A stretch of 64,000 nt of DNA, taken from assembly GCA_965238305.1 (NCBI GenBank), contig CBDEHK010000001.1, positions 2,046,001 to 2,110,000 of the forward strand. The letters are read 5' to 3'. Below the pieces are notes generated by a model, which did not search any database, was not told the DNA's origin, and was given only the letters and a program-made list of their open reading frames with translations. Both the position numbers and the translations under genes were made by a program. The stretch's first letter is position 1, and each line of letters starts with the position of its first letter. This DNA is from CBDCGJ01 sp965238305 (lineage in GTDB: Bacteria > Pseudomonadota > Alphaproteobacteria > GCA-2731375). Shown here in pieces: positions 1 through 8,237 of the stretch.

Positions 1-412
1 AGGTAACCTGATTGGGCATGTCGAGGACGATACGGTCGCCGACCCGGGTCACGCCGACGTCGGAATCGTCCAACTCCTTTTTCAGCTCTTTTTCCTGCTT
101 ATCCATATAGTGACCGATCCCGCCACCGGCCAAAGCGCCGACACCTGCTCCGATCAGCATATTGCGGCGTTTGCTGCCGCCACCGATTACAGCCCCTGCT
201 GCTGCGCCGACGATGGCACCGATACCGACGCCGATTAGGACCTTGTTCCCCGAAGCATCGGCTTCCGGTGGATTGGGGTCGGAAATCGGGGTGCAGCCAT
301 TTGCCGCGACTGTTTGGGTTTGGGGTTTTGACTGTTGCTGGTTCTCGCAAGCGCTGATCACTATCATCAAGGCCATGGCGGAAAAGGAGAGATATTTCGA
401 ACGTACTAACAT
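1..412 (-). CDS. OmpA-family lipoprotein with glycine zipper, N-terminal part
   Basis: The reading frame is open at the left edge, so only the first 137 residues are present. It starts with a lipoprotein signal peptide (hydrophobic stretch, then VISAC). A glycine-zipper segment follows at about residues 55-95, with repeated GVGIGAIVG and GAGVGALAGG motifs, then a charged helix (MDKQEKELKKELDD) and the beginning of a domain reading VTRVGDRIVLDMP. This order is typical of YiaD-like outer-membrane lipoproteins, where a peptidoglycan-binding OmpA domain comes next; that domain would lie outside the window. The ATG at 410-412 has AGGTG about eight bases upstream. The outer-membrane location is inferred from the family. 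Confidence 0.8.
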   Translation of the reverse strand, partial: MLVRSKYLSFSAMALMIVISACENQQQSKPQTQTVAANGCTPISDPNPPEADASGNKVLIGVGIGAIVGAAAGAVIGGGSKRRNMLIGAGVGALAGGGIGHYMDKQEKELKKELDDSDVGVTRVGDRIVLDMPNQVT

Positions 413-668
413 TAGGCACCTAACAAATGGAGAATTGGATATTATCGCTAAATCAATCGTTCGATATACTAGTGCATAACCCTATTTGCGCCAACGAGAT
501 TGGCTTACACAGGATCGAAAATTCGAAGTTTTGCAATGGCCGTTACTTTTTTGTATATAAGAAGGAGTTCCTGGCCGGACCTTGACGGCGGCCAAGCAAT
601 CGCTAAAGTTACCGGCGAACGCTTGTTAGATTTTTTTATCAAAAGTTTAGGTTGAAAAGGACTGAGAT

Positions 669-2108
669 ATGGTCGGAATTTCGGCTTTCGGTGGCTATGT
701 GCCGCGACGCCGGTTGCAGCGTAAAGCCATCGCGGAAGCAAATGGATGGTTTAATTCAGGCATCAAAGGGTATGCCAAGGGCGAGCGCTCGATGTGCAAC
801 TGGGATGAAGATCCCATTACCATGGCCGTTGAAGCGGCCCGGGATTGCTTGCAAAATGAGCGACCGGACAACATCGAAGCAATCCATCTGGCCTCGACGA
901 CGTTGCCTTTCACAGATCGGCAAAATGCCGGCATAATTGCGACAGCGCTGAACTATGGCGACGATATGGGCAGCATGGACGTATCCTCATCCCAACGCGC
1001 GGCAACGACCGGATTGATCAATGCCTTGAAGCTTGTGGCTGGCGGTGACGGCAATATCTTATTTGCGGCAGCCGAAAAACGTCGGACAAAAGCGGCAACA
1101 GCAAATGAAATGCTTTATGGTGATGCCGCTGCGGCACTGCTGGTCGGTAAAGATGCCGGTGTTGCGGAACTGGTGGGCTCCTACCAACTGGCGACCGATT
1201 TTGTCGATCATTATCGCGGTCAGAACGAAGACTTCGATTACAATTGGGAAGAACGCTGGATTCGTGACGAAGGTTATTTGAAGATCGTCCCGAAAGCGTT
1301 GGAAGGCGCCTTTGCCAAGCACGGCGTTGATCCGGCTAGCGTTGATCATTTCATCATGCCGGCGACAATCCGTAATGTCCCGGCGATGGTGGCGAAACGT
1401 GCCGGTATCGATCCGTCCGCTGTCCGCGACAATCTGCAAAGCATTTTGGGTGAAGCCGGAACGGCGTATTCCCTGGTGATGTTGGTCGATTGTCTGCAGG
1501 AAGCTGAACCCGGCCAAACCATTGTCGTTGTCGGTTGGGGTCAAGGTAGCGACATCTTGATCTTCAAAACCACAGACGCCCTCAAATCCCACCCCTCAGT
1601 TGCGGGGATCAAAGGGTCATTGGCGAAGAAAAAAGTCGAGGATAACTACAATAAATTCCTCGCCTTCAACCAAATCGTCAATGTAGACAAAGGCTTGCGG
1701 GGGGAAGTTGATAAACAAACGGCACTTACCGCACTCTACCGAAACAAAGAAAAGATCCTCGGATTTATGGGCGGTGTCTGCAGCAAATGTGGCACCATGC
1801 AATATCCGAAAACCCGTGTCTGCGTGAACCCGAATTGCGGCGCTTTCAATACCCAGGAAGATCAACCGTTTGCCGAAACGCCGGCGCAAGTACAAAGCTG
1901 GACTGCGGATGGCTTGACCTTTTCAGAAGATCCGCCGCAATATCACGGCATGATCACTTTTGAAGGTGGTGGCCGCCTGATGGCTGATTTCACCGATATT
2001 GACGATGTCGAAGTCGGCGATACAATGCGCATGACTTTCCGAATCAAGGAAAGAGATTACGCGCGTAACTTTACGCGTTATTTCTGGAAAGCAACCCCGG
2101 CATCTTAA
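669..2108 (+). CDS. HMG-CoA-synthase-like protein fused to Zn-ribbon/OB-fold (DUF35) domain
   Basis: The 479-residue protein has a thiolase-fold part (about 1-310) resembling HMG-CoA synthase/KAS III, then a linker and a DUF35-type zinc ribbon (Cys371, Cys374, Cys385, Cys390) followed by an OB-fold. In archaea and steroid degraders, HMG-CoA-synthase or thiolase subunits work with separate DUF35 proteins that bind acyl-CoA; here the two are fused. The nucleophilic cysteine expected around residues 105-115 is not visible (the segment reads VSSSQRAATTG), so classic condensation chemistry is doubtful. AAGGAC precedes the ATG. A thiolase gene follows after 50 bases, so the two products probably act together on a CoA thioester. 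The substrate is unknown. Confidence 0.82.
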   Translation: MVGISAFGGYVPRRRLQRKAIAEANGWFNSGIKGYAKGERSMCNWDEDPITMAVEAARDCLQNERPDNIEAIHLASTTLPFTDRQNAGIIATALNYGDDMGSMDVSSSQRAATTGLINALKLVAGGDGNILFAAAEKRRTKAATANEMLYGDAAAALLVGKDAGVAELVGSYQLATDFVDHYRGQNEDFDYNWEERWIRDEGYLKIVPKALEGAFAKHGVDPASVDHFIMPATIRNVPAMVAKRAGIDPSAVRDNLQSILGEAGTAYSLVMLVDCLQEAEPGQTIVVVGWGQGSDILIFKTTDALKSHPSVAGIKGSLAKKKVEDNYNKFLAFNQIVNVDKGLRGEVDKQTALTALYRNKEKILGFMGGVCSKCGTMQYPKTRVCVNPNCGAFNTQEDQPFAETPAQVQSWTADGLTFSEDPPQYHGMITFEGGGRLMADFTDIDDVEVGDTMRMTFRIKERDYARNFTRYFWKATPAS

Positions 2109-2158
2109 TGCCAATATCGCCGCCGATGTAAGGCGGTGCGATTAGAGGAGAATTAATT

Positions 2159-3361
2159 ATGGCTAGTGGAATTAAAGACAAAGTTGCAATTCTTGGCATG
2201 GGTTGCTCCAAATTTGGCGAACGCTGGGATTGCGACGCCGAAGATTTGATCGTTGAAGCCTATCTCGAATGCATTGAAGACGCCGGCATTGAAACCAGTC
2301 AAATCGACGCGGCTTGGTTTTCCACCGCGATCGAAGAACAGCATGTTGGCAAATCCGGCGTGCCGCTGGCGCGCGCTCTTCGTCTGCCCAATATACCGGT
2401 GACCCGGGTCGAAAACTTCTGTGCCAGTGGCACGGAAGCCTTCCGTGGCGCAGTTTACGCCGTTGCCTCCGGTGCCGCTGACATCGCCCTCGCGGTTGGC
2501 GTTGAGAAGCTGAAAGATACCGGCTATGGCGGCCTGCCGCAGCGCAGTTCCGGGGTCGTTAATTCGATGATGAGCGCGAATGCGTCGGCACCAGGTGGAT
2601 TCGCACAACTGGCGACAGCGTATCAGAACAAGCATGGTGTTGATGCCGATACTCTGAAACGGGCGATCGGCACGATCTCGGTGAAAAGCCACGCCAATGG
2701 CGCAAAGAATCCGAAAGCGCATTTGCGGAAAGCAGTCGATATCGACACGGTTTTGAACGCGCCGATGATTGCCGCACCACTTGGTTTGTTCGATTGCTGC
2801 GGTGTTTCCGACGGCTCGGCCTGCGCTATCGTCACCACACCAGAGATTGCCAAAAGCTTGGGTAAAAAAGATCTCGTCACGGTTAAGGCGCTGCAACTGG
2901 CGGTTTCCAACGGTGTCGAAGCCAGCCACAATTCTTGGGACGGTAGTTATTTCCTAACCACCCGGAAAGCGTCCGAGCGGGCTTATAAAGAAGCCGGCAT
3001 CGAAAAACCACGGGATGAAGTCTCGATGTTCGAATGTCATGACTGTTTCTCGGTGACCGAACTTGTCACCATGGAAGATCTTTATTTGTCTGAAGAAGGC
3101 ACGGCGTGGAAAGACGTCTTGGATGGTTTCTACCATGCTGACGGCAAGATCCCGGCGCAAATCGATGGCGGCCTGAAATGTTTTGGTCACCCGATTGGTG
3201 CTTCCGGTCTCAGGATGCTCTATGAAATGTATGGTCAAATTCTTGGTCGCGCCGGTGAGCGTCAACTCGACAACCCGACCATCGGGATGACCCATAATCT
3301 GGGCGGCCAGCCGCATCAGAACGTTTCGTCCGTCGCTATTGTCGGTCGTCACGACGCTTAA
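2159..3361 (+). CDS. SCP-x-type thiolase (acetyl-CoA acetyltransferase family)
   Basis: This 400-residue thiolase has its nucleophilic Cys88 in ENFCASGTEAFRGA, a HDCFSVTEL segment, the GGLKCFGHPIGASG histidine motif at about residue 337 and a C-terminal HNLGG in place of the CxG of bacterial degradative thiolases. That pattern marks the SCP-x/archaeal branch, which commonly pairs with HMG-CoA-synthase-like and DUF35 proteins. The gene has a good ribosome site (GAGGAG) and follows the fused HMGS-like/OB-fold gene closely, so a two-gene operon is likely, ending at the hairpin at 3389-3417. The reaction is thiolytic cleavage or Claisen condensation of an acyl-CoA; the direction and substrate cannot be told. 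Confidence 0.87.
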   Translation: MASGIKDKVAILGMGCSKFGERWDCDAEDLIVEAYLECIEDAGIETSQIDAAWFSTAIEEQHVGKSGVPLARALRLPNIPVTRVENFCASGTEAFRGAVYAVASGAADIALAVGVEKLKDTGYGGLPQRSSGVVNSMMSANASAPGGFAQLATAYQNKHGVDADTLKRAIGTISVKSHANGAKNPKAHLRKAVDIDTVLNAPMIAAPLGLFDCCGVSDGSACAIVTTPEIAKSLGKKDLVTVKALQLAVSNGVEASHNSWDGSYFLTTRKASERAYKEAGIEKPRDEVSMFECHDCFSVTELVTMEDLYLSEEGTAWKDVLDGFYHADGKIPAQIDGGLKCFGHPIGASGLRMLYEMYGQILGRAGERQLDNPTIGMTHNLGGQPHQNVSSVAIVGRHDA

Positions 3362-3388
3362 ATTGTCGCGGCAAATATGTCGCAATGG

Positions 3389-3417
3389 AAAGGCGGTACC
3401 CTTGGGTGCCGCCTTTT
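3389..3417 (+). terminator. Rho-independent terminator after thiolase gene
   Basis: A 13-bp stem (AAAGGCGGTACCC at 3389-3401 against GGGTGCCGCCTTT at 3404-3416, one G-U pair) is followed by T residues. It lies 28 bases after the thiolase stop codon and separates this operon from the lipoprotein gene downstream. The T run is short (four), so it may be only partly efficient. Confidence 0.75.
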
Positions 3418-3495
3418 CTCGTGGAGCTTACCTGCAAAGACGTTATAATAAATTTCTGAATACGTGTGTAGGTGCAATGACCCTTGAGGCCGACG

Positions 3496-3942
3496 ATGGT
3501 AAAAGTATTGTATATGATGATTGCTGGAATAATGCTTACGGCATGCGCTACGCATCCAGAACGCCTCAAAGTTCGCCATCCTGAAGACCCAAACATATAT
3601 TCAGGACTTAGTTGCGAAGCCATTGATGCTGAGCTAGCCGTCCTTTATCCGCGGATGGATGAAAAATACAATCGGTTAAGAGATATCGCCGTTACCGATG
3701 AAATACAGATGTGGGCAGTCTTTCTTGGGCCAATGATATTGTCGCCATTATTTGCGCTTTCCATTGAATCCGGTGATATTCCCGATGCAGCTCACTATCG
3801 CACCATGCGCGGGCAAGAAACTTTTCTGCATCAGGAATGGCGGAAAAAGGATTGCCTAAACGAATTGGCGCGTGTGCCAACTACGGAAGAGCTTTACCAA
3901 GAAGGCCTTGAAAAAGCGAACAAACCCAATTCTGGTGGCTGA
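3496..3942 (+). CDS. Small predicted lipoprotein
   Basis: The 148-residue product begins with a lipoprotein signal (MVKVLYMMIAGIMLTAC), giving a lipidated Cys17. The mature part has no domain I recognise. A hydrophobic stretch near the middle (WAVFLGPMILSPLFALSI) could be a membrane segment, and two other cysteines occur. The ATG at 3496 is preferred over an in-frame TTG at 3484 because GAGG stands about eight bases before it. Its TGA overlaps the ATG of the PhyH-like gene (TGATG), so the two are probably translationally coupled. The function is unknown. Confidence 0.7.
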   Translation: MVKVLYMMIAGIMLTACATHPERLKVRHPEDPNIYSGLSCEAIDAELAVLYPRMDEKYNRLRDIAVTDEIQMWAVFLGPMILSPLFALSIESGDIPDAAHYRTMRGQETFLHQEWRKKDCLNELARVPTTEELYQEGLEKANKPNSGG

Positions 3943-4754
3943 TGCCGGCTGACCTTGCACGACCCGTCAGTGACGATGAAATAACCGCATTTGGCCGTGA
4001 CGGCGTTGTCTGTCTGCGTGGATACTTTGATACGGTTTGGATCAGCGAACTGCGCGACCTGATCGACCAGGATATGACCAATCCCTCAGGTATGGTGAAA
4101 AATATCAATGCTGAAGGCGCCAGCGGTCATTTTTTCGGCGATACCTTTGTCTGCCATCATTTGGCTGGGTTCAAGCGAGCGGTGTTCCAGTCTCCAGCCG
4201 CTCGACTTGCCGCCGGTGTAATGAAATCGCGGAAGGCAAACCTGATATTTGACCAAATATTGGTGAAAGAACCGAATACCTCCACACCAACGATCTGGCA
4301 TCAGGATCTGACCTATTGGCCGGTCGCCGGGGATCAAATCTGCACCCTTTGGCTGGCCCTCGATGAAGTTACGCGAGCCACCGGGGCGGTTGAATACGTG
4401 AAGGGATCACATCTCTGGGGCCAACGATTTCTGGCTGTTAGTTTTGATCCCGATCAGCAATATGATGAAGCCTTGCCGCCGGTCCCCGATATCGAAGCGG
4501 AACGAGACCAGCACGATATCGCCTGCTTCGATTTGCAGCCTGGCGATTGCACGATCCATCATGCCGGCCTGCTGCACTACGCGCCACCAAACAGCAGCGG
4601 TGAGCGGCGCCGGCGGGCCTACATCCAACGTTGGGCCGGCGACGACGTCACCTATAACCCGCGCCCGAACTTGCAAAAAATGCTACGCGACCCAGGAATC
4701 GCCCCGGGCGCGCCATTGGATTGCGAACTTTTTCCGCTTGTCATACAGGGTTGA
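3942..4754 (+). CDS. Phytanoyl-CoA dioxygenase (PhyH) family protein
   Basis: The 270-residue protein matches the non-heme Fe(II)/2-oxoglutarate dioxygenase family. The iron-binding HxD is in WHQDLTYWP (His120, Asp122), and the distal histidine is in the HHAGLLHY segment near residues 206-212. Arginines in GERRRRAYIQRW are suitably placed to bind 2-oxoglutarate. Such enzymes hydroxylate small organic acids, CoA esters or natural products. The start codon overlaps the preceding stop, and a creatininase-family gene begins four bases after its stop, so the three genes look like one operon. The substrate cannot be inferred. Confidence 0.85.
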   Translation: MPADLARPVSDDEITAFGRDGVVCLRGYFDTVWISELRDLIDQDMTNPSGMVKNINAEGASGHFFGDTFVCHHLAGFKRAVFQSPAARLAAGVMKSRKANLIFDQILVKEPNTSTPTIWHQDLTYWPVAGDQICTLWLALDEVTRATGAVEYVKGSHLWGQRFLAVSFDPDQQYDEALPPVPDIEAERDQHDIACFDLQPGDCTIHHAGLLHYAPPNSSGERRRRAYIQRWAGDDVTYNPRPNLQKMLRDPGIAPGAPLDCELFPLVIQG

Positions 4755-4758
4755 TTAT

Positions 4759-5505
4759 ATGCTTCTGCACACCAAAACCTGGCCGTTTGTCGAAGATTAT
4801 TTGAAGCGTAGCGACGGTATCATCATGCCGATCGGCTCAACCGAGCAACATGGCCCAACCGGTTTGATTGGCACCGATGCAATCTGTGGCGAAGTTGTCG
4901 CCCGCGGGGTCGGCGAAGCTGTGGAAGCCTTGGTCGCACCGACAATATCTGTGGGCATGGCGCAACATCATTTAGGCTTTCCAGGCAGCATTACCCTTCG
5001 CCCCAGCACCTTGATGGCAGTGATCCAAGACATGATCGCATCCTTACGTCGCGCCGGTTTTCGCAAGTTTTATTTCGTCAATGGTTATGGCGGCAATATT
5101 GCACCGGTTTCGACAGCGTTTTCAGAGATTCACGCGGACCGCAGCCTGCAATCTGCCGGTCGGGATAATACGCCGGAAATCAAACTCGTGCTTAAAAATT
5201 GGTATGATGTTCCCGCGGTGCGCGAGATTTCAAATGAGCTCTATCCCGGCGTTGAGGGCAGCCATGCCACCCCGTCGGAAGTTTCGCTGACGCAGTATTT
5301 CTATCCTAATGAAGTGCAGCCACGTCTGTTGGAACCCCAGGTGGCGCCCAAAGGTGGATTTGGCGATGCCGACGATTATCGCCGCACTTTCCCGGACGGC
5401 CGCATTGGCTCCGACCCCTCGCTCTCCACCGCCGAAGCTGGTAAGCGCCTATACGACGCTGCCGTCGCCGGCTTGGCGGAAGATTACCGAGCTTGGATCG
5501 CGTAG
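4759..5505 (+). CDS. Creatininase-family amidohydrolase
   Basis: The 248-residue protein has the family metal-binding start GSTEQHGPTGLIGTD (Glu29, His31, Asp40) and later GSHATPSEVS, which resembles the HAGxxETS motif. Family members hydrolyse cyclic amides or N-formyl groups (creatininase, ArfB) or act in cofactor maturation (MftE). The usual NGHGGN motif reads NGYGGN here, so one active-site histidine is replaced by tyrosine and the chemistry may differ. The ATG at 4759 gives the family's normal N-terminus; a longer frame extending upstream runs inside the PhyH gene and is not credible. It converges with the GMC oxidoreductase gene one base after its stop. Confidence 0.85.
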   Translation: MLLHTKTWPFVEDYLKRSDGIIMPIGSTEQHGPTGLIGTDAICGEVVARGVGEAVEALVAPTISVGMAQHHLGFPGSITLRPSTLMAVIQDMIASLRRAGFRKFYFVNGYGGNIAPVSTAFSEIHADRSLQSAGRDNTPEIKLVLKNWYDVPAVREISNELYPGVEGSHATPSEVSLTQYFYPNEVQPRLLEPQVAPKGGFGDADDYRRTFPDGRIGSDPSLSTAEAGKRLYDAAVAGLAEDYRAWIA

Positions 5506-5506
5506 G

Positions 5507-7102
5507 CTAGGCAGCACCCAAGATCATATCAGCGGCTTTTTCGCCGATCATGATGGCGGCGGCGTTGGTATTACCGGAAACCAAGGTCGGCATGATCGAC
5601 GCGTCGACCACGCGTAAACCTTCAATGCCGTGCACTACTAACCGGTCATCGACCACGGCATGAGGATCGTGGCCCATCTTGCAGGTGCCTATTGGGTGAT
5701 AACAGGTATTGCCGACTTTGCGGGCATGTTCTAGCAAGGCCTCGTCGGTTTCAAAATCCGGCACCGGGTTCAATTGGTTTTCGATCAAGGCGGCGACCGG
5801 TTCCGTTTCGACGATTTGCCGGGTCAGACGAGAACCGGCAATAGCGACATCGATATCGGTCTGCGCTGTCAGGTAATTTGGTTCGATCTTCGGATGTTCG
5901 GTCGGATCCTTCGATTTGATCATGATGCTGCCCAGACTTTCCGGGCGCAGCTGACAAAAAACCAAAGTGAAACCCGGAAAATCATGCAGATTGCCATCAA
6001 GAGATTCCATCGAGAAGGGGACATGATGGAACTGCACATCCGGTGTCGCCAGTTCCGGGCGGGTGCGGGCGAAAATACCGACCTGACCGGCGCCTATGGT
6101 CATCCAACCCTTGCGCAACAGCATATACTTCATGCCGTTCAAAACCTGCCGCACCGGACGGCCCAGTTCCAGATTGGCCGCTAAATCTTTGTTTAGACGA
6201 TAGCGGTGCGGGATATTCAGATGGTCCTGCAGATTTCCACCGACGCCCGGGGAATCATGCACCACGTCAATGTCTAACTGCTGCAGATGAGCAGCGGGAC
6301 CAATACCCGATAATTGCAATAGTTGCGGGCTGTTGATAGCGCCACCGCAAAGAATGACTTCCGCTTCGGCAGTGGCTTGTTTGCTTTCGCCATTATGCTG
6401 ATATTCGATACCATTGGCACAGCGACCATCGGTCTGGACACGCGTGGCCAGGGCATCGGTCACGATATGCAGGTTTTGCCGCCCGCGAATTGGGTCCAGG
6501 AAAGCTTTTGCGGAACTGCAGCGGCGACCGTTTAAAGTCGTCAGCTGATAATAGCCGACACCTTCCTGACTCTCCCCGTTGAAATCACCGTTGAAAGGAA
6601 TACCGCAGGCAACAGATGATTTGATCATCGCTTCGCCAAGTTCATCGGCAACACCATGATCGGAGACGCCCAATCCGCCGCCAGCGCCGTGAAACTCGCT
6701 CTCGCCGCGTTCCTGGCGCTGTGATTTTCGGAAATACGGCAGGACGTCGTCGAAGGACCAACCTTGGTTTCCTAGCTGCCGCCATTGATCGTAATCTTCA
6801 TGTTGACCGCGGATATAGATCAGACCATTGACACTGCTGGAGCCGCCGAGCATTTTTCCCCGTGGCCAGACGATGCGCCGGCCGCCGGAGCCTTCGTGGG
6901 CTTCGGTTTCATAGAGCCAACACGTTTCTGGATTATAGGCATTGCGTCCAAACCCGATTGGAACATCGACCCAAAAGTTCTTTTTCGAGCCACCGGCTTC
7001 CAACAATAACACCTTATTCTGAGGATCTTCACTCAATCGATTGGCCAGGACGGAGCCTGCCGATCCCGCGCCGACGATAATGTATGTGTACGAATTCGAC
7101 AT
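5507..7102 (-). CDS. GMC-family FAD oxidoreductase (choline dehydrogenase-like)
   Basis: The 531-residue flavoprotein opens with the Rossmann motif IVGAGSAGSVLANRLS, carries the GMC signature GGSSSVNGLIYIRG and GGAINSPQLLQLSGIG, and has the catalytic histidine region CYHPIGTCKMG near residue 460 followed by VSGNTNAAAIMIGEKAAD. This layout is that of choline/alcohol dehydrogenases, which oxidise a primary alcohol to an aldehyde. Length and motifs are complete. Choline dehydrogenase proper (betA) is possible, but no betaine aldehyde dehydrogenase or transporter gene is adjacent, so the substrate stays open. It is transcribed toward the creatininase gene, apparently on its own. Confidence 0.9.
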   Translation of the reverse strand: MSNSYTYIIVGAGSAGSVLANRLSEDPQNKVLLLEAGGSKKNFWVDVPIGFGRNAYNPETCWLYETEAHEGSGGRRIVWPRGKMLGGSSSVNGLIYIRGQHEDYDQWRQLGNQGWSFDDVLPYFRKSQRQERGESEFHGAGGGLGVSDHGVADELGEAMIKSSVACGIPFNGDFNGESQEGVGYYQLTTLNGRRCSSAKAFLDPIRGRQNLHIVTDALATRVQTDGRCANGIEYQHNGESKQATAEAEVILCGGAINSPQLLQLSGIGPAAHLQQLDIDVVHDSPGVGGNLQDHLNIPHRYRLNKDLAANLELGRPVRQVLNGMKYMLLRKGWMTIGAGQVGIFARTRPELATPDVQFHHVPFSMESLDGNLHDFPGFTLVFCQLRPESLGSIMIKSKDPTEHPKIEPNYLTAQTDIDVAIAGSRLTRQIVETEPVAALIENQLNPVPDFETDEALLEHARKVGNTCYHPIGTCKMGHDPHAVVDDRLVVHGIEGLRVVDASIMPTLVSGNTNAAAIMIGEKAADMILGAA

Positions 7103-7189
7103 GAAAATTTGAACTCCCTAGTGATCAATTTAGCATGATTTTGACACGCGAACGTCCGGGCGTAAATCGCCTAAAACTGCGCTTGTCCG

Positions 7190-7218
7190 TTGACTAGTGT
7201 CGGAATTTGAGTGATATA
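7190..7218 (+). promoter_or_regulatory. Sigma-70-like promoter upstream of small membrane protein
   Basis: TTGACT at 7190-7195 and GATATA at 7213-7218 are separated by 17 bases, close to the housekeeping consensus. It faces the small membrane protein gene, whose ATG is 80 bases downstream. This is read by eye only. Confidence 0.4.
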
Positions 7219-7297
7219 CCTTAAATTAATCTACCAGGTTGTGTTGGGCGCGTGGAAATATCATTTGTTGGTTAGATAATTTGGAAGGCAAAAATTT

Positions 7298-7525
7298 ATG
7301 TCGAATAATGAGAATGACGAAGGGCGCCGCAGCCGCGGCAGTGCAGATTTTTTGTTGGTCTTTTTTGCCATGTTCACTGGCGGCGGTATCGTATTTTTAG
7401 GTATGGCCTTTGAAGCAATTCCGTTCTTAAAATTCGGCGACAACACAACGCTCGCCTACGCAGTGATTGTCGGCGTATTTTTAGCGACATTCGGTTGGGT
7501 CCGGATTTTTCAGAAATCTCACTAA
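7298..7525 (+). CDS. Small two-helix membrane protein
   Basis: The 75-residue product has a charged N-terminus (MSNNENDEGRRSRGS) and two predicted membrane helices, FLLVFFAMFTGGGIVFLGMAF and a second from about residue 51 to 68 (LAYAVIVGVFLATFGWVRIF). AAGG lies about eleven bases before the ATG, and a promoter-like sequence lies 80 bases upstream. I do not recognise the family. It stands alone, converging with the nitroreductase gene. Confidence 0.6.
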   Translation: MSNNENDEGRRSRGSADFLLVFFAMFTGGGIVFLGMAFEAIPFLKFGDNTTLAYAVIVGVFLATFGWVRIFQKSH

Positions 7526-7532
7526 ACGAAGG

Positions 7533-8201
7533 TCAACCGAGACTGAATGCTACGCCGTCGAAAGATTCCCGGACGGCGATTTCTTCGACAGCGTTGCGCC
7601 TTAACTTAGTTAGCTGTTTCACCGGTTTGCCAAGCGGGACGGCCGCCGCGAAGGCAAAATGTGATGGAATGTTCAACAATGCCTGCAATTTTGGTTCTTC
7701 CGCCGCCGGTAGAGTAGTGATGGTACCGCCAAAGCCGGCCTGACGCGCCGCCAATAAGGTATTCCAAACAAACGGGTAGATTGAACCCCCGCTGATGACG
7801 CCGATGCGATCCAAGTTTTGATCCATCGAGGCGACGACTTCCAAGTCAACGACGAAAACCAACACTACGGAGGCGTTGCGATAGGGTTGCGTCAGCATTT
7901 CCGGTGCCGGTGTGTTGGCCATCTCTTCTGCTGTGACAGCTGTCGGAACGACCGTATTCCAAGGGTTTTCGCCGGCTTTCACTTGTGCGGCATAGCGTTT
8001 TGCAGCGGTTTCCCCCAACGCTGATATTTTGTCACGAGTATCCTGATCGCGAATGATGATGACCTTGTTGCCCTGGCGATTGCCGCCACTGGGGGCAAAG
8101 CGGGCGTTGTCGAGAATATCGTAGAGAACTTCATCAGAAAGCTCGTCGCCGGTATAGTCGCGGGCGGCAAAGGTTGTCCGCATGACTTCATTCAATTCCA
8201 T
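7533..8201 (-). CDS. Nitroreductase-family protein
   Basis: The 222-residue protein begins with the family pattern MRTTFAARDYTGDELSDEVL, then APSGGNRQGNKVIII, which binds FMN phosphate, and ends with FGGTITTLPAAEEPKLQALL, typical of the nitroreductase fold. Such flavoproteins are FMN-dependent, usually homodimeric NAD(P)H oxidoreductases acting on quinones, nitroaromatics or enones. A clear ribosome site (GGGAGAA) precedes the ATG. It is the last gene of a minus-strand set with a hydroxyacyl-CoA dehydrogenase, an octopine-dehydrogenase-like protein and a flavodoxin-like protein, which suggests a shared redox pathway. The physiological substrate is unknown. Confidence 0.87.
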   Translation of the reverse strand: MELNEVMRTTFAARDYTGDELSDEVLYDILDNARFAPSGGNRQGNKVIIIRDQDTRDKISALGETAAKRYAAQVKAGENPWNTVVPTAVTAEEMANTPAPEMLTQPYRNASVVLVFVVDLEVVASMDQNLDRIGVISGGSIYPFVWNTLLAARQAGFGGTITTLPAAEEPKLQALLNIPSHFAFAAAVPLGKPVKQLTKLRRNAVEEIAVRESFDGVAFSLG

Positions 8202-8237
8202 GATTATTCTCCCTATCGCTGGATTGTATTCTGAATG

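Noticed and set aside
1059..1592. Minus-strand frame of 177 residues
   Set aside because: Antisense shadow of the HMG-CoA-synthase-like gene, without motifs.
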